Shown: positions 48,136 to 57,073, counted from the first letter of the stretch. The stretch: 64,000 nt of DNA from Streptomyces sp. V2I9 (GCF_030817475.1 NZ_JAUSZJ010000002.1:5036626-5100625), one strand, 5' to 3'. Notes: a model not told the origin generated them from the sequence alone. Translations and numbers: made by a program.

Positions 48136-49377
48136 GTGAACGACACAGTGAAGAGCGCACGGCCCGGCTCGGCCGCCGTGCTGACATGGGCAGGACTGCT
48201 GACCGTGCTGGCCCTCCTGACCGGCTGCACCGACACCCGTGAGGCCCTGCTCAACGGCAAGGCGAGATCCCCCGGCGACGCGATCAGCGTCTTCCCGGAG
48301 AACGGCGCGAAGGATGTCGACGAGGAGACCCGGATCGCCGTGAAGGTCCCGGACGGGCGGCTGGAGAGCGTCGAGGTCAGGCGGATCGAGGACGCGCAGC
48401 AGCAGACGGTGGCGGGGCGCGTCTCCGGCGACGGGCGCTCCTGGGCATCGGAGCCGGAGGCGGGCCGGCTCGCCCTCGCCGCGAAGTACAGCATCGACGC
48501 GGTCGCCGTGGACGGCCGGGGACGCCGCTCCGCCCGGCACTCCACCTTCACCACGCTCGTCCCCGAGCACCGCTTCATCGGCTACTTCAAACCCGAGAAC
48601 CGCTCCACCGTGGGCACCGGCATGATCGTCTCCTTCTCCTTCAACCGTCCGATCGAGGACCGGGCGGCGGTGGAGAAGGCCATCCGGGTGACGTCCGATC
48701 CGGTGGTCGAGGTCGCCGGCCACTGGTTCGGGAAGGACCGGCTCGACTTCCGGCCCAGGACGTACTGGAAGCCCGGAACCGAGGTCACCGTCGACGTCGG
48801 CCTGCGGGACGTCGAGGGCGCCGAGGGCGTCTACGGCAGCCAGGACAAGACCGTCGTCTTCACGGTCGGCCGCCACCAGATCTCACGGGTCGACGCGGAG
48901 GCCAAGACGATGGAGGTGCGCCGGGACGGCGAACTCGTCGAGACGGTCCCGATCACCGCCGGGGCCCCGAAGACCACCACGTACAACGGCCGGATGGTGG
49001 TCACCGAGATGCACGAGGTGACCCGGATGAACGGGGCGACCGTCGGCTTCACGGACAAGGAGGGGAAGGGCGAGTACGACATCAAGGACGTGCCGCACGC
49101 GATCCGGCTCACCGAGTCCGGAACCTTCCTGCACGGCAACTACTGGGCCGACGAGTCCGTCTTCGGCGAGGAGAACGTCAGCCACGGCTGCATCGGGCTG
49201 CGCGACGCCAAGGGCGGGGACGCCTCCTCGCCCGGCGGCTGGTTCTTCGACCGGACCCTGATCGGCGACGTGGTCGAGGTGGTCAACTCCCCGGACCGGA
49301 CGGTCGCCCCGGACAACGGACTCAGCGGCTGGAACATGGGCTGGAAGAAGTGGAAGGCGGGCTCCGCCCTGCGCTGA
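48136..49377 (+). CDS. L,D-transpeptidase lipoprotein 1
   Basis: 413 residues. The signal peptide ends in a lipobox (LALLTGC), so it is a membrane-anchored lipoprotein facing the wall. Two Ig-like regions follow (residues about 45-250), as in mycobacterial Ldt proteins, then the YkuD catalytic domain with HGNYW and SHGCIGLRD, catalytic Cys352. It makes 3-3 peptide cross-links in peptidoglycan, which survive beta-lactams that block D,D-transpeptidases. The GTG start at 48136 lies 156 bp from the divergent glgX start. A second, very similar gene follows 231 bp downstream on the same strand. Confidence 0.92.
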   Translation: MNDTVKSARPGSAAVLTWAGLLTVLALLTGCTDTREALLNGKARSPGDAISVFPENGAKDVDEETRIAVKVPDGRLESVEVRRIEDAQQQTVAGRVSGDGRSWASEPEAGRLALAAKYSIDAVAVDGRGRRSARHSTFTTLVPEHRFIGYFKPENRSTVGTGMIVSFSFNRPIEDRAAVEKAIRVTSDPVVEVAGHWFGKDRLDFRPRTYWKPGTEVTVDVGLRDVEGAEGVYGSQDKTVVFTVGRHQISRVDAEAKTMEVRRDGELVETVPITAGAPKTTTYNGRMVVTEMHEVTRMNGATVGFTDKEGKGEYDIKDVPHAIRLTESGTFLHGNYWADESVFGEENVSHGCIGLRDAKGGDASSPGGWFFDRTLIGDVVEVVNSPDRTVAPDNGLSGWNMGWKKWKAGSALR

Positions 49378-49608
49378 GGCGGTCCTCCGCGCCACGTCCC
49401 GCCCCGTGGGGAGGAACCCGCCCCCGGCACCCCGCGCCACCTGCACAGCTCCCCGTGGAACCGCCGGACCGGTTGGGACGGAACGGTGACATTCCGGGGG
49501 GAGTTCACCCCGCTTGTCATGTGATTATCTTGCGATGGGCGTGCAGGTGTAGCGCGCGGGGGTGCAGGCCATGGCGGGAGCCGGGCCGTGCGAGGGGAGA
49601 CGACCACA

Positions 49609-50853
49609 GTGAACGGGCAGCCGATATCGGGGGCATCGGCCGGGGCGAGCGGGAAGCGGCGCGGCGGGACGGGACTTCTGGCCCTGGTCCTGGGAGCGAT
49701 GCTGTTGCTGGTGACGGCGTGCGGCGGCAGTGCCGACGCGAAGGACGGGAAGGGCGCCGCGGGCGGTGCGAAGGGGAAGGACACGACCGCCTCGCAGGCG
49801 GTGGTGACCATCGCGCCCAAGGACGGGGCGGAGTCCGTGGCGACCAGCGGCGCCCTGAAGATCGGTGCCGAGCAGGGCAAGCTGACCACGGTGAAGGTCG
49901 CGGACCCCAAGGGCAACGAGGTCAAGGGCGAGATCTCGGCCGACGGCGCGAGCTGGACGCCCGAGCGGCACCTCGCCTCCGCCACCAAGTACTCGGTCCA
50001 CGCGGTCGCCAAGGACTCCGAGGGCCGTGAGTCGGCGAAGGACATCACCTTCACCACGCTCGTCCCGGCGAACACCTTCATCGGGCAGTACACGCCCGAG
50101 GACGGTTCCACCGTCGGCGTCGGCATGCCGGTCTCCATCAACTTCACGCGGGGCATCACCGACCCGGACGCGGTGGAGCGCGCGATCAAGGTGACGGCCG
50201 AGCCGGCCGTCGAGGTCGAGGGCCACTGGTTCGGCAACGACCGCCTCGACTTCCGCCCGGAGAAGTACTGGGCGCCGGGCACCAAGGTGACCGTCGAGCT
50301 CAACCTCGACGGCGTCGAAGGCCGGCCGGGCGTCTACGGCAAGCAGGCCAAGACGGTGAAGTTCACCATCGGCCGCAGCCAGGTCTCCACCGTGGACGCG
50401 AGCACCAAGCGGATGAAGGTGGTCCGCGACGGCAAGCAGATCAAGGACATCCCGATCTCCGCCGGCGCCCCGGCGACGACCACGTACAACGGTCAGATGG
50501 TCATCAGCGAGAAGCTCAAGGTGACCCGCATGAACGGCGACACCGTCGGCTTCGGCGGCGAGTACGACATCAAGGACGTCCCGCACGCCATGCGGCTCTC
50601 GACCTCGGGCACCTTCCTGCACGGCAACTACTGGGGCGCGTCCTCGATCTTCGGCACCACCAACACCAGCCACGGCTGCGTCGGTCTGCGCGACGTGCGC
50701 GGCGGTTACGACGACCAGACGCCGGCGGCCTGGTTCTACAACAAGTCGCTGATCGGCGACGTGGTCATCGTGAAGAACTCCGAGGACAAGCAGATCCAGC
50801 CGGACAACGGCCTCAACGGCTGGAACATGGACTGGGAGGAGTGGAAGAAGTAG
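49609..50853 (+). CDS. L,D-transpeptidase lipoprotein 2
   Basis: 414 residues, same layout as the upstream paralogue: basic start, lipobox LLLVTAC, two Ig-like domains, YkuD domain with HGNYWG and SHGCVGLRD, catalytic Cys357, and the same C-terminal NGLNGWNMDWEEWKK motif. Two starts are possible, GTG 49588 and GTG 49609; I use the latter because GGGGAGAC lies upstream and it leaves a normal signal peptide. The two genes are a tandem duplication with diverged N-terminal linkers. Confidence 0.92.
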   Translation: MNGQPISGASAGASGKRRGGTGLLALVLGAMLLLVTACGGSADAKDGKGAAGGAKGKDTTASQAVVTIAPKDGAESVATSGALKIGAEQGKLTTVKVADPKGNEVKGEISADGASWTPERHLASATKYSVHAVAKDSEGRESAKDITFTTLVPANTFIGQYTPEDGSTVGVGMPVSINFTRGITDPDAVERAIKVTAEPAVEVEGHWFGNDRLDFRPEKYWAPGTKVTVELNLDGVEGRPGVYGKQAKTVKFTIGRSQVSTVDASTKRMKVVRDGKQIKDIPISAGAPATTTYNGQMVISEKLKVTRMNGDTVGFGGEYDIKDVPHAMRLSTSGTFLHGNYWGASSIFGTTNTSHGCVGLRDVRGGYDDQTPAAWFYNKSLIGDVVIVKNSEDKQIQPDNGLNGWNMDWEEWKK

Positions 50854-50878
50854 ACCTCTTCCCCTCCTGAGCGACCCC

Positions 50879-50917
50879 GGCGGGCCCGGTGCTGTGACCA
50901 ACGGCACCGGGCCCGCC
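50879..50917 (+). terminator. Terminator after second L,D-transpeptidase gene
   Basis: Perfect 14-bp stem (50879-50892 with 50904-50917) and 11-nt loop, 25 bp after the stop codon. Confidence 0.85.
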
Positions 50918-50944
50918 GTCGTTAGCGGTGGTTAACCTCTTCGT

Positions 50945-51715
50945 ATGACTGTGACTCTCGAAGTGAGCGACGACGGCGTCGGCACCATCCGGCTCGACCG
51001 GCCGCCCATGAACGCCCTGGACGTGGCGGTGCAGGACCGGCTGCGGGAGCTGGCCGAGGAGGCGACCCGGCGCGAGGACGTGCGGGCCGTGATCCTCTAC
51101 GGCGGCGAGAAGGTGTTCGCGGCGGGCGCGGACATCAAGGAGATGCAGGCGATGGACCACACCGCGATGGTGCTCCGGTCCAAGGACCTCCAGGACGCCT
51201 TCACCGCCGTCGCCCGCATCCCGAAGCCGGTCGTCGCCGCCGTCACCGGCTACGCGCTCGGCGGCGGCTGCGAACTGACGCTCTGCGCCGACTTCCGGAT
51301 CGCCGCCGACAACGCCAAGCTCGGCCAGCCGGAGATCCTCCTCGGGCTGATCCCGGGCGCGGGCGGCACGCAGCGGCTGGCCCGGCTGATCGGCCCCTCC
51401 CGCGCCAAGGACCTCATCTTCACCGGCCGCATGGTCAAGGCGGAGGAGGCCCTGGCGCTCGGCCTGGTCGACCGGGTGGTCCCGGCGGCCGAGGTCTACG
51501 AGCAGGCGTACGCCTGGGCCGCCCGGCTGGCCAAGGGGCCCGCGCTGGCGCTGCGCGCGGCCAAGGAGTCGATCGACGCCGGACTGGAGACGGACATCGA
51601 CACCGGGCTCACGATCGAACGGAACTGGTTCTCCGGCCTGTTCGCCACCGAGGACCGTGAGCGGGGCATGCGCAGCTTCGTCGAGGAGGGGCCGGGCAAG
51701 GCGACCTTCCGCTGA
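50945..51715 (+). CDS. Enoyl-CoA hydratase/isomerase
   Basis: 256 residues, crotonase fold. The oxyanion-hole segments are FAAGADIKEM (about 58-67) and ALGGGCELTLCADFRIA (about 103-119), and the two Glu-bearing positions of true hydratases are present in GGGCELTL and GQPEILLGLIPGAGGTQRL. It hydrates trans-2-enoyl-CoA in fatty acid breakdown or a related pathway. There is no strong SD before the ATG; a promoter-like stretch lies just after the terminator at 50879-50917. It is monocistronic, without other beta-oxidation genes nearby. Confidence 0.9.
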   Translation: MTVTLEVSDDGVGTIRLDRPPMNALDVAVQDRLRELAEEATRREDVRAVILYGGEKVFAAGADIKEMQAMDHTAMVLRSKDLQDAFTAVARIPKPVVAAVTGYALGGGCELTLCADFRIAADNAKLGQPEILLGLIPGAGGTQRLARLIGPSRAKDLIFTGRMVKAEEALALGLVDRVVPAAEVYEQAYAWAARLAKGPALALRAAKESIDAGLETDIDTGLTIERNWFSGLFATEDRERGMRSFVEEGPGKATFR

Positions 51716-51793
51716 TCCGTAGTCGGAACGGGTGCCCCGGTTAGTCGGGTCGGACGGTCTCGCGCGGGGAGTTCATCCGTCAGAGCGGTTTAT

Positions 51794-51822
51794 CCGGGCC
51801 TTAAGGCAACCTTAAGGCCCGG
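51794..51822 (+). terminator. Hairpin after enoyl-CoA hydratase gene
   Basis: Perfect 13-bp stem (51794-51806 with 51810-51822), 3-nt loop, 78 bp after the stop codon. The stem contains CCTTAAGG, unusual for this genome. Confidence 0.7.
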
Positions 51823-51990
51823 AGTCGCCTCCGGCCGCACGGGCCGCGGGGAGCGGCGCATCGCCGCAGCTCAGCCGGGCCGTTCGGGATGATGTTCTGC
51901 CGGAGGCATATGCCAAATGCCCTCCTCGGAGGGCCTGTTCGAGGGGTGTGGATTCCCGCGGAACCACCCCGGAGGGCGAAACGTGCGGCC

Positions 51991-52506
51991 ATGATGGTGG
52001 GCATGGCGGGCCTGGAGGGTGTGGAGCAGCCGCGACCGCGCAGCAGCGCGACCGCGGCGCGGTGGACGTCGACCATGGATGACGAACAGGGGCTCAAGGC
52101 GCTCGAGTTGTTCGGAGATCCGACCGAGGAGGAGGTCCGGCTGCCGTCGCGTCCGGAGTCGGCGGCGACGGCTCGCCGGCTCACCTCCTGTGTCGTGCTC
52201 CGCCAGTGGGCCCTGTCGCCGCAGACCGCCGAGTACGCGGTGCTCCTCGTCTCGGAGCTGGTCGGTAACGCCGTGCGTCACACCGGGGCCCGCGTCTTCG
52301 GGCTGCGTATGGTGCGCCGCCGCGGCTGGATCCGCGTCGAGGTGCGTGATCCCTCGCGCGGACTGCCGTGTCTGATGCCGGTGCGCGAGATGGACGTCAG
52401 CGGCCGGGGCCTCTTCCTGGTCGACAAGCTCTCCGACCGGTGGGGCGTGGACCTGCTGCCACGCGGCAAGACCACCTGGTTCGAGATGCGCATCGCCGAC
52501 CGCTGA
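51991..52506 (+). CDS. HATPase domain protein, anti-sigma-factor type
   Basis: 171 residues. The C-terminal 110 residues are a GHKL ATPase domain of the RsbW/SpoIIAB kind: N-box SELVGNAVRHTG, G1-like VRDPSRGLP, GRGLFLVDKLSDRWG, and GKTTWFEM at the end. Streptomycetes have dozens of these; they bind or phosphorylate anti-anti-sigma proteins in stress and development control. The N-terminus (MMVGMAGLEGVEQPRPRSSATAARWTST) is variable, and the start could be ATG 51991, 51994 or 52003; none has a good SD. No partner sigma or anti-sigma gene is adjacent. Confidence 0.85.
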   Translation: MMVGMAGLEGVEQPRPRSSATAARWTSTMDDEQGLKALELFGDPTEEEVRLPSRPESAATARRLTSCVVLRQWALSPQTAEYAVLLVSELVGNAVRHTGARVFGLRMVRRRGWIRVEVRDPSRGLPCLMPVREMDVSGRGLFLVDKLSDRWGVDLLPRGKTTWFEMRIADR

Positions 52507-52619
52507 CCGCCGCTTCGTCGGTCCGCCGCACGCCTGCGGCCGTCCGCGGGTCCGCCGGGCTTGCGCTGCCGTCGGCCGGTCCGCCGGCTCGGGTGCCCGC
52601 TGCCGCTCGCCGGATACGC

Positions 52620-52662
52620 AGAAGCCCCCGGTCGGCCGTGGTGGGGCGCTGCGGGGGCTTCT
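52620..52662 (+). terminator. Terminator after HATPase gene
   Basis: Perfect 11-bp stem (AGAAGCCCCCG at 52620-52630 with its complement at 52652-52662), 21-nt loop, 114 bp after the stop. Confidence 0.75.
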
Positions 52663-52874
52663 GACGGGGGCCGTGAAATGGGGGGTGTGTTCACGGCCGC
52701 TCTTGGCGACCTTGCCCGGGTCAATGGAGGTCGTGGCTCCGACTATGGCAGACGGGCGACCTCGGTGCCAAAGCGACTTGTCGGTATATTCCAGGGCCAA
52801 TCGGGCATTGCCCGTGTGAATCGTAGGTGTGCTCCGTCACGTGCCTGGCATTTCATGCATCACTATGGCACACC

Positions 52875-52898
52875 TTGAATGATTCATAGATCATTCGA
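52875..52898. promoter_or_regulatory. A/T-rich inverted repeat, candidate operator
   Basis: TTGAATGAT-TCATAG-ATCATTCGA: 9-bp arms with one mismatch, 6-bp spacing, about 100 bp before the deacetylase-like start. Symmetric A/T-rich sites of this kind often bind dimeric regulators. Confidence 0.4.
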
Positions 52899-52996
52899 TG
52901 AACTGCTCAATCGCCGCATTTCGCCCGTTCCGCCTCTACTGTGTCCCCGGAATCGAGGGAAACCGGTGGCAGCCGCAGAGTGCGAGGTGGTCGGGC

Positions 52997-53908
52997 ATGG
53001 ACGGTTACAGGGGCTCGGTGGGCCGCCGCGGCGCGCTCGGCGCCGGGGCCGGTGCGCTGGCCGCGGCCCTCGTCGCGGGATGCGCCCGTGGCGGGGGACC
53101 GGGCGGAGCCGCCGGCCCGGACGCGGCCGCTCCCACGGCTTCCGGCCGCCCGGACCTCCGAGCCCCCGGCCGCCCGGACCCCCGAACCTCCGCCGCCCCG
53201 GACCCCCGGCCCTCCGGCCGCTCGGCACCCACCTTCGGCGGGGCCCCGGCCCCCGCTCCGCGCCGCTTCCCCGGACTGCCCGTACGGATCACGCACGGTC
53301 CCCGCGACCGGCCGCGGGTCGCCCTCACCTTCGACGGGCGGGGCGACCCGGACCTCGCCCTCGCCGCGCTCGCCCGGTGCGAACGGGCCGGGGCGCGCGT
53401 CACCGTGCTCGCCGTGGGGACCTGGCTCGCCCGGCATCCCGGCCTGGCCCGCCGCATCCTCGACGGCGGCCACGAGCTCGGCAACCACACCGAGCACCAC
53501 CTCGACCTCGCCGCCCTCGACGAGCGCGCCGCGTACGAGGAGATCGCCGCCTGCGCCCGGCGGCTGCGACGGCTCACCGGCTCCGTCGGCGCCTGGTTCC
53601 GCCCCTCGCCCACCCCGTACGCCTCCCCGCTCGTCGAGCGGCTCGCGCGGCGGGCCGGCTACCCCCATGTCCTCGGCTGCGACGTGGAATCGCTCGACCA
53701 CGCGGCCACCCGCGTCGCCGCCGTGACCCGCAAGGTCGCCGGGGAGTTGCGCAACGGATCGGTGGTGGAGCTGAGCCTCGGACGCCCCGTCACCGTCGCC
53801 GCGCTGCCGCTGCTCCTCGCCGAGATCGGCCGGCGCGGGCTGCACGCCGTGACGGCCACGGAGCTGATGGACCGACCGGCCGCCGGTGCCGCGCGGGCGG
53901 CCCGATAA
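52997..53908 (+). CDS. Polysaccharide-deacetylase-like lipoprotein, metal site incomplete
   Basis: 303 residues. The twin-Arg signal region (GSVGRRGALGAGAGALAAALVAGC) ends in a lipobox (Cys29). About 70 Pro/Ala-rich residues lead to a NodB-type domain. Motif 1 is TFDGRGD instead of TFDDG: the catalytic base Asp113 is kept but Gly114 replaces the metal-binding Asp. Motif 2 (NHTEHH) keeps both metal-binding His. Motif 3 is FRPSPTPYA instead of RPPYG. So metal binding is impaired, and the protein may bind glycans rather than cut acetyl groups. The ATG at 52997 has GAGGTGG in good position. Confidence 0.85.
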   Translation: MDGYRGSVGRRGALGAGAGALAAALVAGCARGGGPGGAAGPDAAAPTASGRPDLRAPGRPDPRTSAAPDPRPSGRSAPTFGGAPAPAPRRFPGLPVRITHGPRDRPRVALTFDGRGDPDLALAALARCERAGARVTVLAVGTWLARHPGLARRILDGGHELGNHTEHHLDLAALDERAAYEEIAACARRLRRLTGSVGAWFRPSPTPYASPLVERLARRAGYPHVLGCDVESLDHAATRVAAVTRKVAGELRNGSVVELSLGRPVTVAALPLLLAEIGRRGLHAVTATELMDRPAAGAARAAR

Positions 53909-53947
53909 TCTGGTCCCTGACATTCGGCATCACGAAGGGGCGGAACT

Positions 53948-54163
53948 GTGGCGGACATCGAGTCGGCGCGGACGGTTTTCGAGAAGTTCGACGCGAACGG
54001 CGACGGGCTCATCACGGCAGGCGAGTACAAGAGCGCCATGGCCCAGCTGGGCGACCCCTTCGTCACCGAGACGGTGGCGCAGGCGATCATCAACGCCCAT
54101 GACGGCAACGGCGACGGCCTGCTCACCTTCGACGAGTTCTGGGCCGCGCAGAACAAGGCCTGA
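53948..54163 (+). CDS. Small EF-hand calcium-binding protein
   Basis: 71 residues, two complete EF-hands. Loop 1 is DANGDGLITAGE (Asp15 to Glu26) and loop 2 DGNGDGLLTFDE (Asp52 to Glu63), each with all ligands in positions 1, 3, 5, 7 and 12. It is cytoplasmic and of the streptomycete Cab type, where members have been linked to calcium effects on germination and aerial growth. GTG start with no strong SD (GGGGCGG). It sits 39 bp after the deacetylase-like gene on the same strand and may be co-transcribed. Confidence 0.92.
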   Translation: MADIESARTVFEKFDANGDGLITAGEYKSAMAQLGDPFVTETVAQAIINAHDGNGDGLLTFDEFWAAQNKA

Positions 54164-54219
54164 TCCGGCGGGCGACAGCCCGCGCGGGCCACGGTCCGCA
54201 CAGGTGACGCCGGGTACGC

Positions 54220-54249
54220 CCGGAGGCGCCCCCTTCCGGGCGTCTCCGG
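54220..54249 (+). terminator. Terminator after EF-hand gene
   Basis: 12-bp stem with one mismatch (54220-54231 with 54238-54249), 6-nt loop, 57 bp past the stop. Confidence 0.65.
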
Positions 54250-54307
54250 CCGGACCGTCCGCCGTGCGCGGCTTGCTGTGTCTTTGTCCTCGGGCGAGGA
54301 TCGGGCC

Positions 54308-55375
54308 GTGATGTTCTCCGGACCCCCCTCCGAACCGACCGCGCCGACCGGGCCCGGCCTGTTCCCGGCCGCCGCACCGGGACCCGTGGACGAAGCGCCC
54401 CCGGCGGGCGGGACACCCGCGGGACCGTCCGGGCCGCCGGCCGCACGCCCCTGGGCCGGTCCGCTGCTGGTCTGCGCCGCGGGCGGCCTCGCGCTCCTCG
54501 TGGCCCTGCTCGGCCCCGGCATCGCGGCCAGGGGAACCGGCGAACTGCGGATACCCGGAGCGGGGCCCACCACCGTGCTCCGCGCCGTCCTGTTCGCCGC
54601 TCTCGCCCTCCACCTGGGCGAACTCCTCGCCCCGCAGCTCATCCGGCCGGTGCGGGGCCGCCCGCGCACCGCCGTCCGGAGCCGGGCGGTGATCGCCTCG
54701 CTCGCCGGGGCCGCCGCCGCGGCCGGGCAGATCGTCCTTCTCGCCGCCGTCAGCGGCCTCGGCATCTCCGAGACCTACGGCACCCGCGAAGGCGGACTGC
54801 TCCTCCTCGTCGCCAACGGCCTGGTCCTCGCCGCCCTCTGCGCCGCGAGCAGGCGCCCGGCCCTCGCGCTCGCCCCGCTCGCCCTCGTCATCGGCGCGGA
54901 GGCCCTGCGCGCCCACCCGGAGGCGTACAGCCCCGAGATCGGCGCCGCCCTCACCGTCGTCCACCTGACCGCCGCCTCGCTCTGGACCGGCGGGCTGCTG
55001 TACGTCCTGCGCACGATGTGGCTCTGGCGCGGCTCGCCCGTCGCGGCCCGCGCGCTGCTCGGCAGGTACGCGCGCCTGGCGATCTGGCTGTACGTCGCCC
55101 TCGCCGCCACCGGCACGGCCTCGACACTGCGCCGCCTGCCGCTGGACGTGGTGTTCACCTCCGCCTACGGGCGCACCCTGCTGGTCAAGCTGACACTCAT
55201 GGCCGTGGTCAGCGTGCTGGCGGTGGCGGCCCGGCGGCGGATGCTCCAGGACACCGACCCGTCCACCGCGCACCGGCTGGCCCGCCGGGAACAGGGGGTG
55301 CTGGGACTGGTCGTGGTGGTCTCGGCGATCCTCACCGTGGTCCCGGACCCGCACTGGATCTCGCTGCGGCCCTGA
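54308..55375 (+). CDS. CopD-family membrane protein
   Basis: 355 residues with about eight membrane helices. The second half (ALTVVHLTAASLWTGGLLYVL ... LLGRYARLAIWLYVALAATGTASTL ... LPLDVVFTSAYGRTLLVKLTLMAVV) matches the copper-resistance D domain, in which a conserved His (VVHLTAASLW) is a proposed copper ligand. Such proteins are thought to take copper into the cytoplasm, sometimes with CopC. No CopC gene is next to it. GTG 54308 has GAGGA seven bases before it; ATG 54311 is equally possible. The N-terminus is Pro-rich. Confidence 0.85.
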   Translation: MMFSGPPSEPTAPTGPGLFPAAAPGPVDEAPPAGGTPAGPSGPPAARPWAGPLLVCAAGGLALLVALLGPGIAARGTGELRIPGAGPTTVLRAVLFAALALHLGELLAPQLIRPVRGRPRTAVRSRAVIASLAGAAAAAGQIVLLAAVSGLGISETYGTREGGLLLLVANGLVLAALCAASRRPALALAPLALVIGAEALRAHPEAYSPEIGAALTVVHLTAASLWTGGLLYVLRTMWLWRGSPVAARALLGRYARLAIWLYVALAATGTASTLRRLPLDVVFTSAYGRTLLVKLTLMAVVSVLAVAARRRMLQDTDPSTAHRLARREQGVLGLVVVVSAILTVVPDPHWISLRP

Positions 55376-55472
55376 AGCCCTCAGGTACCGCCCCGGTACG
55401 GCTTCCAGCCGCGCAACTCGTCGTCGCGCGGGGCCAGGACCAGGGACGGAGCCCCCGGCCCGAAGACCGTCA

Positions 55473-55528
55473 CCGGTGGGGTTCCGCCTCCCCGGTGGGA
55501 CCCCACCGGGGAGGCGGAACCCCACCGG
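55473..55528. terminator. 27-bp perfect hairpin between convergent genes
   Basis: Left arm 55473-55499 and right arm 55502-55528 are perfect reverse complements with only 2 nt between. It lies 97 bp after the CopD-like gene and 6 bp before the stop of the convergent GH6 gene, acting for both. The arm itself contains the shorter repeat CCGGTGGG twice. Confidence 0.85.
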
Positions 55529-55534
55529 CCTCCC

Positions 55535-57073
55535 TCACCTGCCGTCGATGAGCCGCAGCGCGAACTCCGGCGAGAAGTGGCCGGCCTGGACCTGCGGGCC
55601 GGTGGACGAGCAGCGGCGGTCGTCTTCGTACCGGCCGTCGGAGTCGCCGGGGTTCTTGATCCACAGGTAGAAGGCGGCGCCGCCCTCACCGATCCGGGCG
55701 GGCGATCCCAGCTTGCGCAGCGGCGGGTTGCAGAACCCGACCTCCCCGCTGGTCTCGTCGCCGGGGATGCGGTACGCGCCGTTTCCGTTGCGAGAGGTGT
55801 CCACGACCCAGGTCGTGTCCACGCCCAGCCGCTCCTTGACGCGGGCGGCGAGCCGGCGGCCGTAGTCGTTGGAGATGTCGGTGGAGTGGTAGTTGGCCAC
55901 GTTCAGCGCCACGCCGTCGGCCAGGTAGATGCCGGAGCGGCCCAGCAGGTCGGTCATGTCGTTCAGGCCGATCCCCTTGTCCGCCGGGTCGTCCAGGCGG
56001 CGTGCGCCCAGCGTCCAGGTCGCGTTGCCGGCGTCGAGGTACGTCTTGACGTACGGGCCCTGCGCGTCGAGGTGCTGGTTGGCGTACCAGAGCATGTCGA
56101 AGCGGGCCTCGCGCTGCTCGGGCGTGAGGCAGTTCTGCTCCACGTCGGCCTGGGCCACCGCGTCCGGCTCCAGGATGACGATCGCCGGCCGCTTGCCGAT
56201 GCCGGCGATGAAGCCGTCCATCCACTCCTTGTAGCGCTTCGCGTCCTCCGCGCCGCCGCCGGATGCGCCGCCGCAGTCGCGGCCGGGGATGTTGTAGGCG
56301 ACGAGCGTGGGCACCTGGCCGGCGTCCGCGGCCCAGGTGACGTACTGGTCGACGGCCGCGCGCACATCGGTGTTCCAGCCGCCGAACCACTTGACGGTCA
56401 TCCGGCCGGCCACCCCGGTGCGGATCTTCTCGCGGTCGAGGGTGCCGACGGGGACGGCGGGGTCAGGGGGTGCGTCCAGCCAATTCTGGGCGTTGGACTT
56501 CGGGTCGACGAAGAAGCCCTCGCGCGGCGTCGACGTCGTCAGCGAGACGTTGTCGAAAGTGAAGCTGCGGGGCTCCGTCTGCGCGCCGAGCTGGAAGGTG
56601 ATCTGGCCGCCCTCGCCGGCCGTCGTGTCGATCGTGGAGCGGAAGGTCCACTGGAAGCGCCTGTTCGTGGCGTCCAGGGTGATTTTCCGGCTCAGGGGGG
56701 CGGTGAAGTCCCCGCTGGGCTGCTGGACGGACGCCACGATATCCGCTGGAGCCGAGGAGCGGGCGTCGAAGGAGAGGGTGTACAGCGCGCCCTCGCGCAG
56801 CCGGACGCCGTTGCGCCCCAGCATTGCGTGGTAGGGCTCGAGCTTTTCGGTGCCCACGGAGGTCTTCAGCGTGCCGCCCGTGTAGTCGGCGCCGGTGCCC
56901 GTGGAGGACCACCAGGTGGTGTTCGGCGGGGCGGTGCTGAAGTCGCCTTCCGGGGTGAGCTCGCCGTAGAGCAGCGGTTCGGGCGCGGCGTGGGCGGTGG
57001 AGGCCGGCAGCATCACGGACGCTGCCAGCAGGGGTATCGCGGTGACGGAGTACAGCAGGGATCTCATGCGCAC
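55535..57073 (-). CDS. Secreted GH6 beta-1,4-glucanase with N-terminal CBM
   Basis: 512 residues. The signal peptide (MRSLLYSVTAIPLLAASVMLPASTAHA) leads to a carbohydrate-binding module of about 150 residues (CBM4/9 type: LLYGELTPEGDFSTAPPNTTWWSSTG), then a glycoside hydrolase 6 domain. Its acid catalyst lies in LVAYNIPGRDCGGASGG and the second Asp motif is VILEPDAV. It should cut cellulose or related beta-glucan outside the cell by inversion. I use the GTG at 57073 (AAGGAC eleven bases upstream); the ATG two codons later is possible. It is transcribed downstream of the beta-helix protein gene in the same direction. No CebR-type operator was found before it. Confidence 0.92.
   Translation of the reverse strand: MRMRSLLYSVTAIPLLAASVMLPASTAHAAPEPLLYGELTPEGDFSTAPPNTTWWSSTGTGADYTGGTLKTSVGTEKLEPYHAMLGRNGVRLREGALYTLSFDARSSAPADIVASVQQPSGDFTAPLSRKITLDATNRRFQWTFRSTIDTTAGEGGQITFQLGAQTEPRSFTFDNVSLTTSTPREGFFVDPKSNAQNWLDAPPDPAVPVGTLDREKIRTGVAGRMTVKWFGGWNTDVRAAVDQYVTWAADAGQVPTLVAYNIPGRDCGGASGGGAEDAKRYKEWMDGFIAGIGKRPAIVILEPDAVAQADVEQNCLTPEQREARFDMLWYANQHLDAQGPYVKTYLDAGNATWTLGARRLDDPADKGIGLNDMTDLLGRSGIYLADGVALNVANYHSTDISNDYGRRLAARVKERLGVDTTWVVDTSRNGNGAYRIPGDETSGEVGFCNPPLRKLGSPARIGEGGAAFYLWIKNPGDSDGRYEDDRRCSSTGPQVQAGHFSPEFALRLIDGR

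Larger units (their letters stand above)
52507..52996. other. Intergenic region with terminator and A/T-rich promoter zone
   Basis: 490 bp. The left part holds the hairpin at 52620-52662. From about 52790 to 52930 the DNA is markedly A/T-richer than the genome and contains the inverted repeat at 52875-52898; this is probably the promoter region of the deacetylase-like gene. No gene is visible. Confidence 0.6.
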
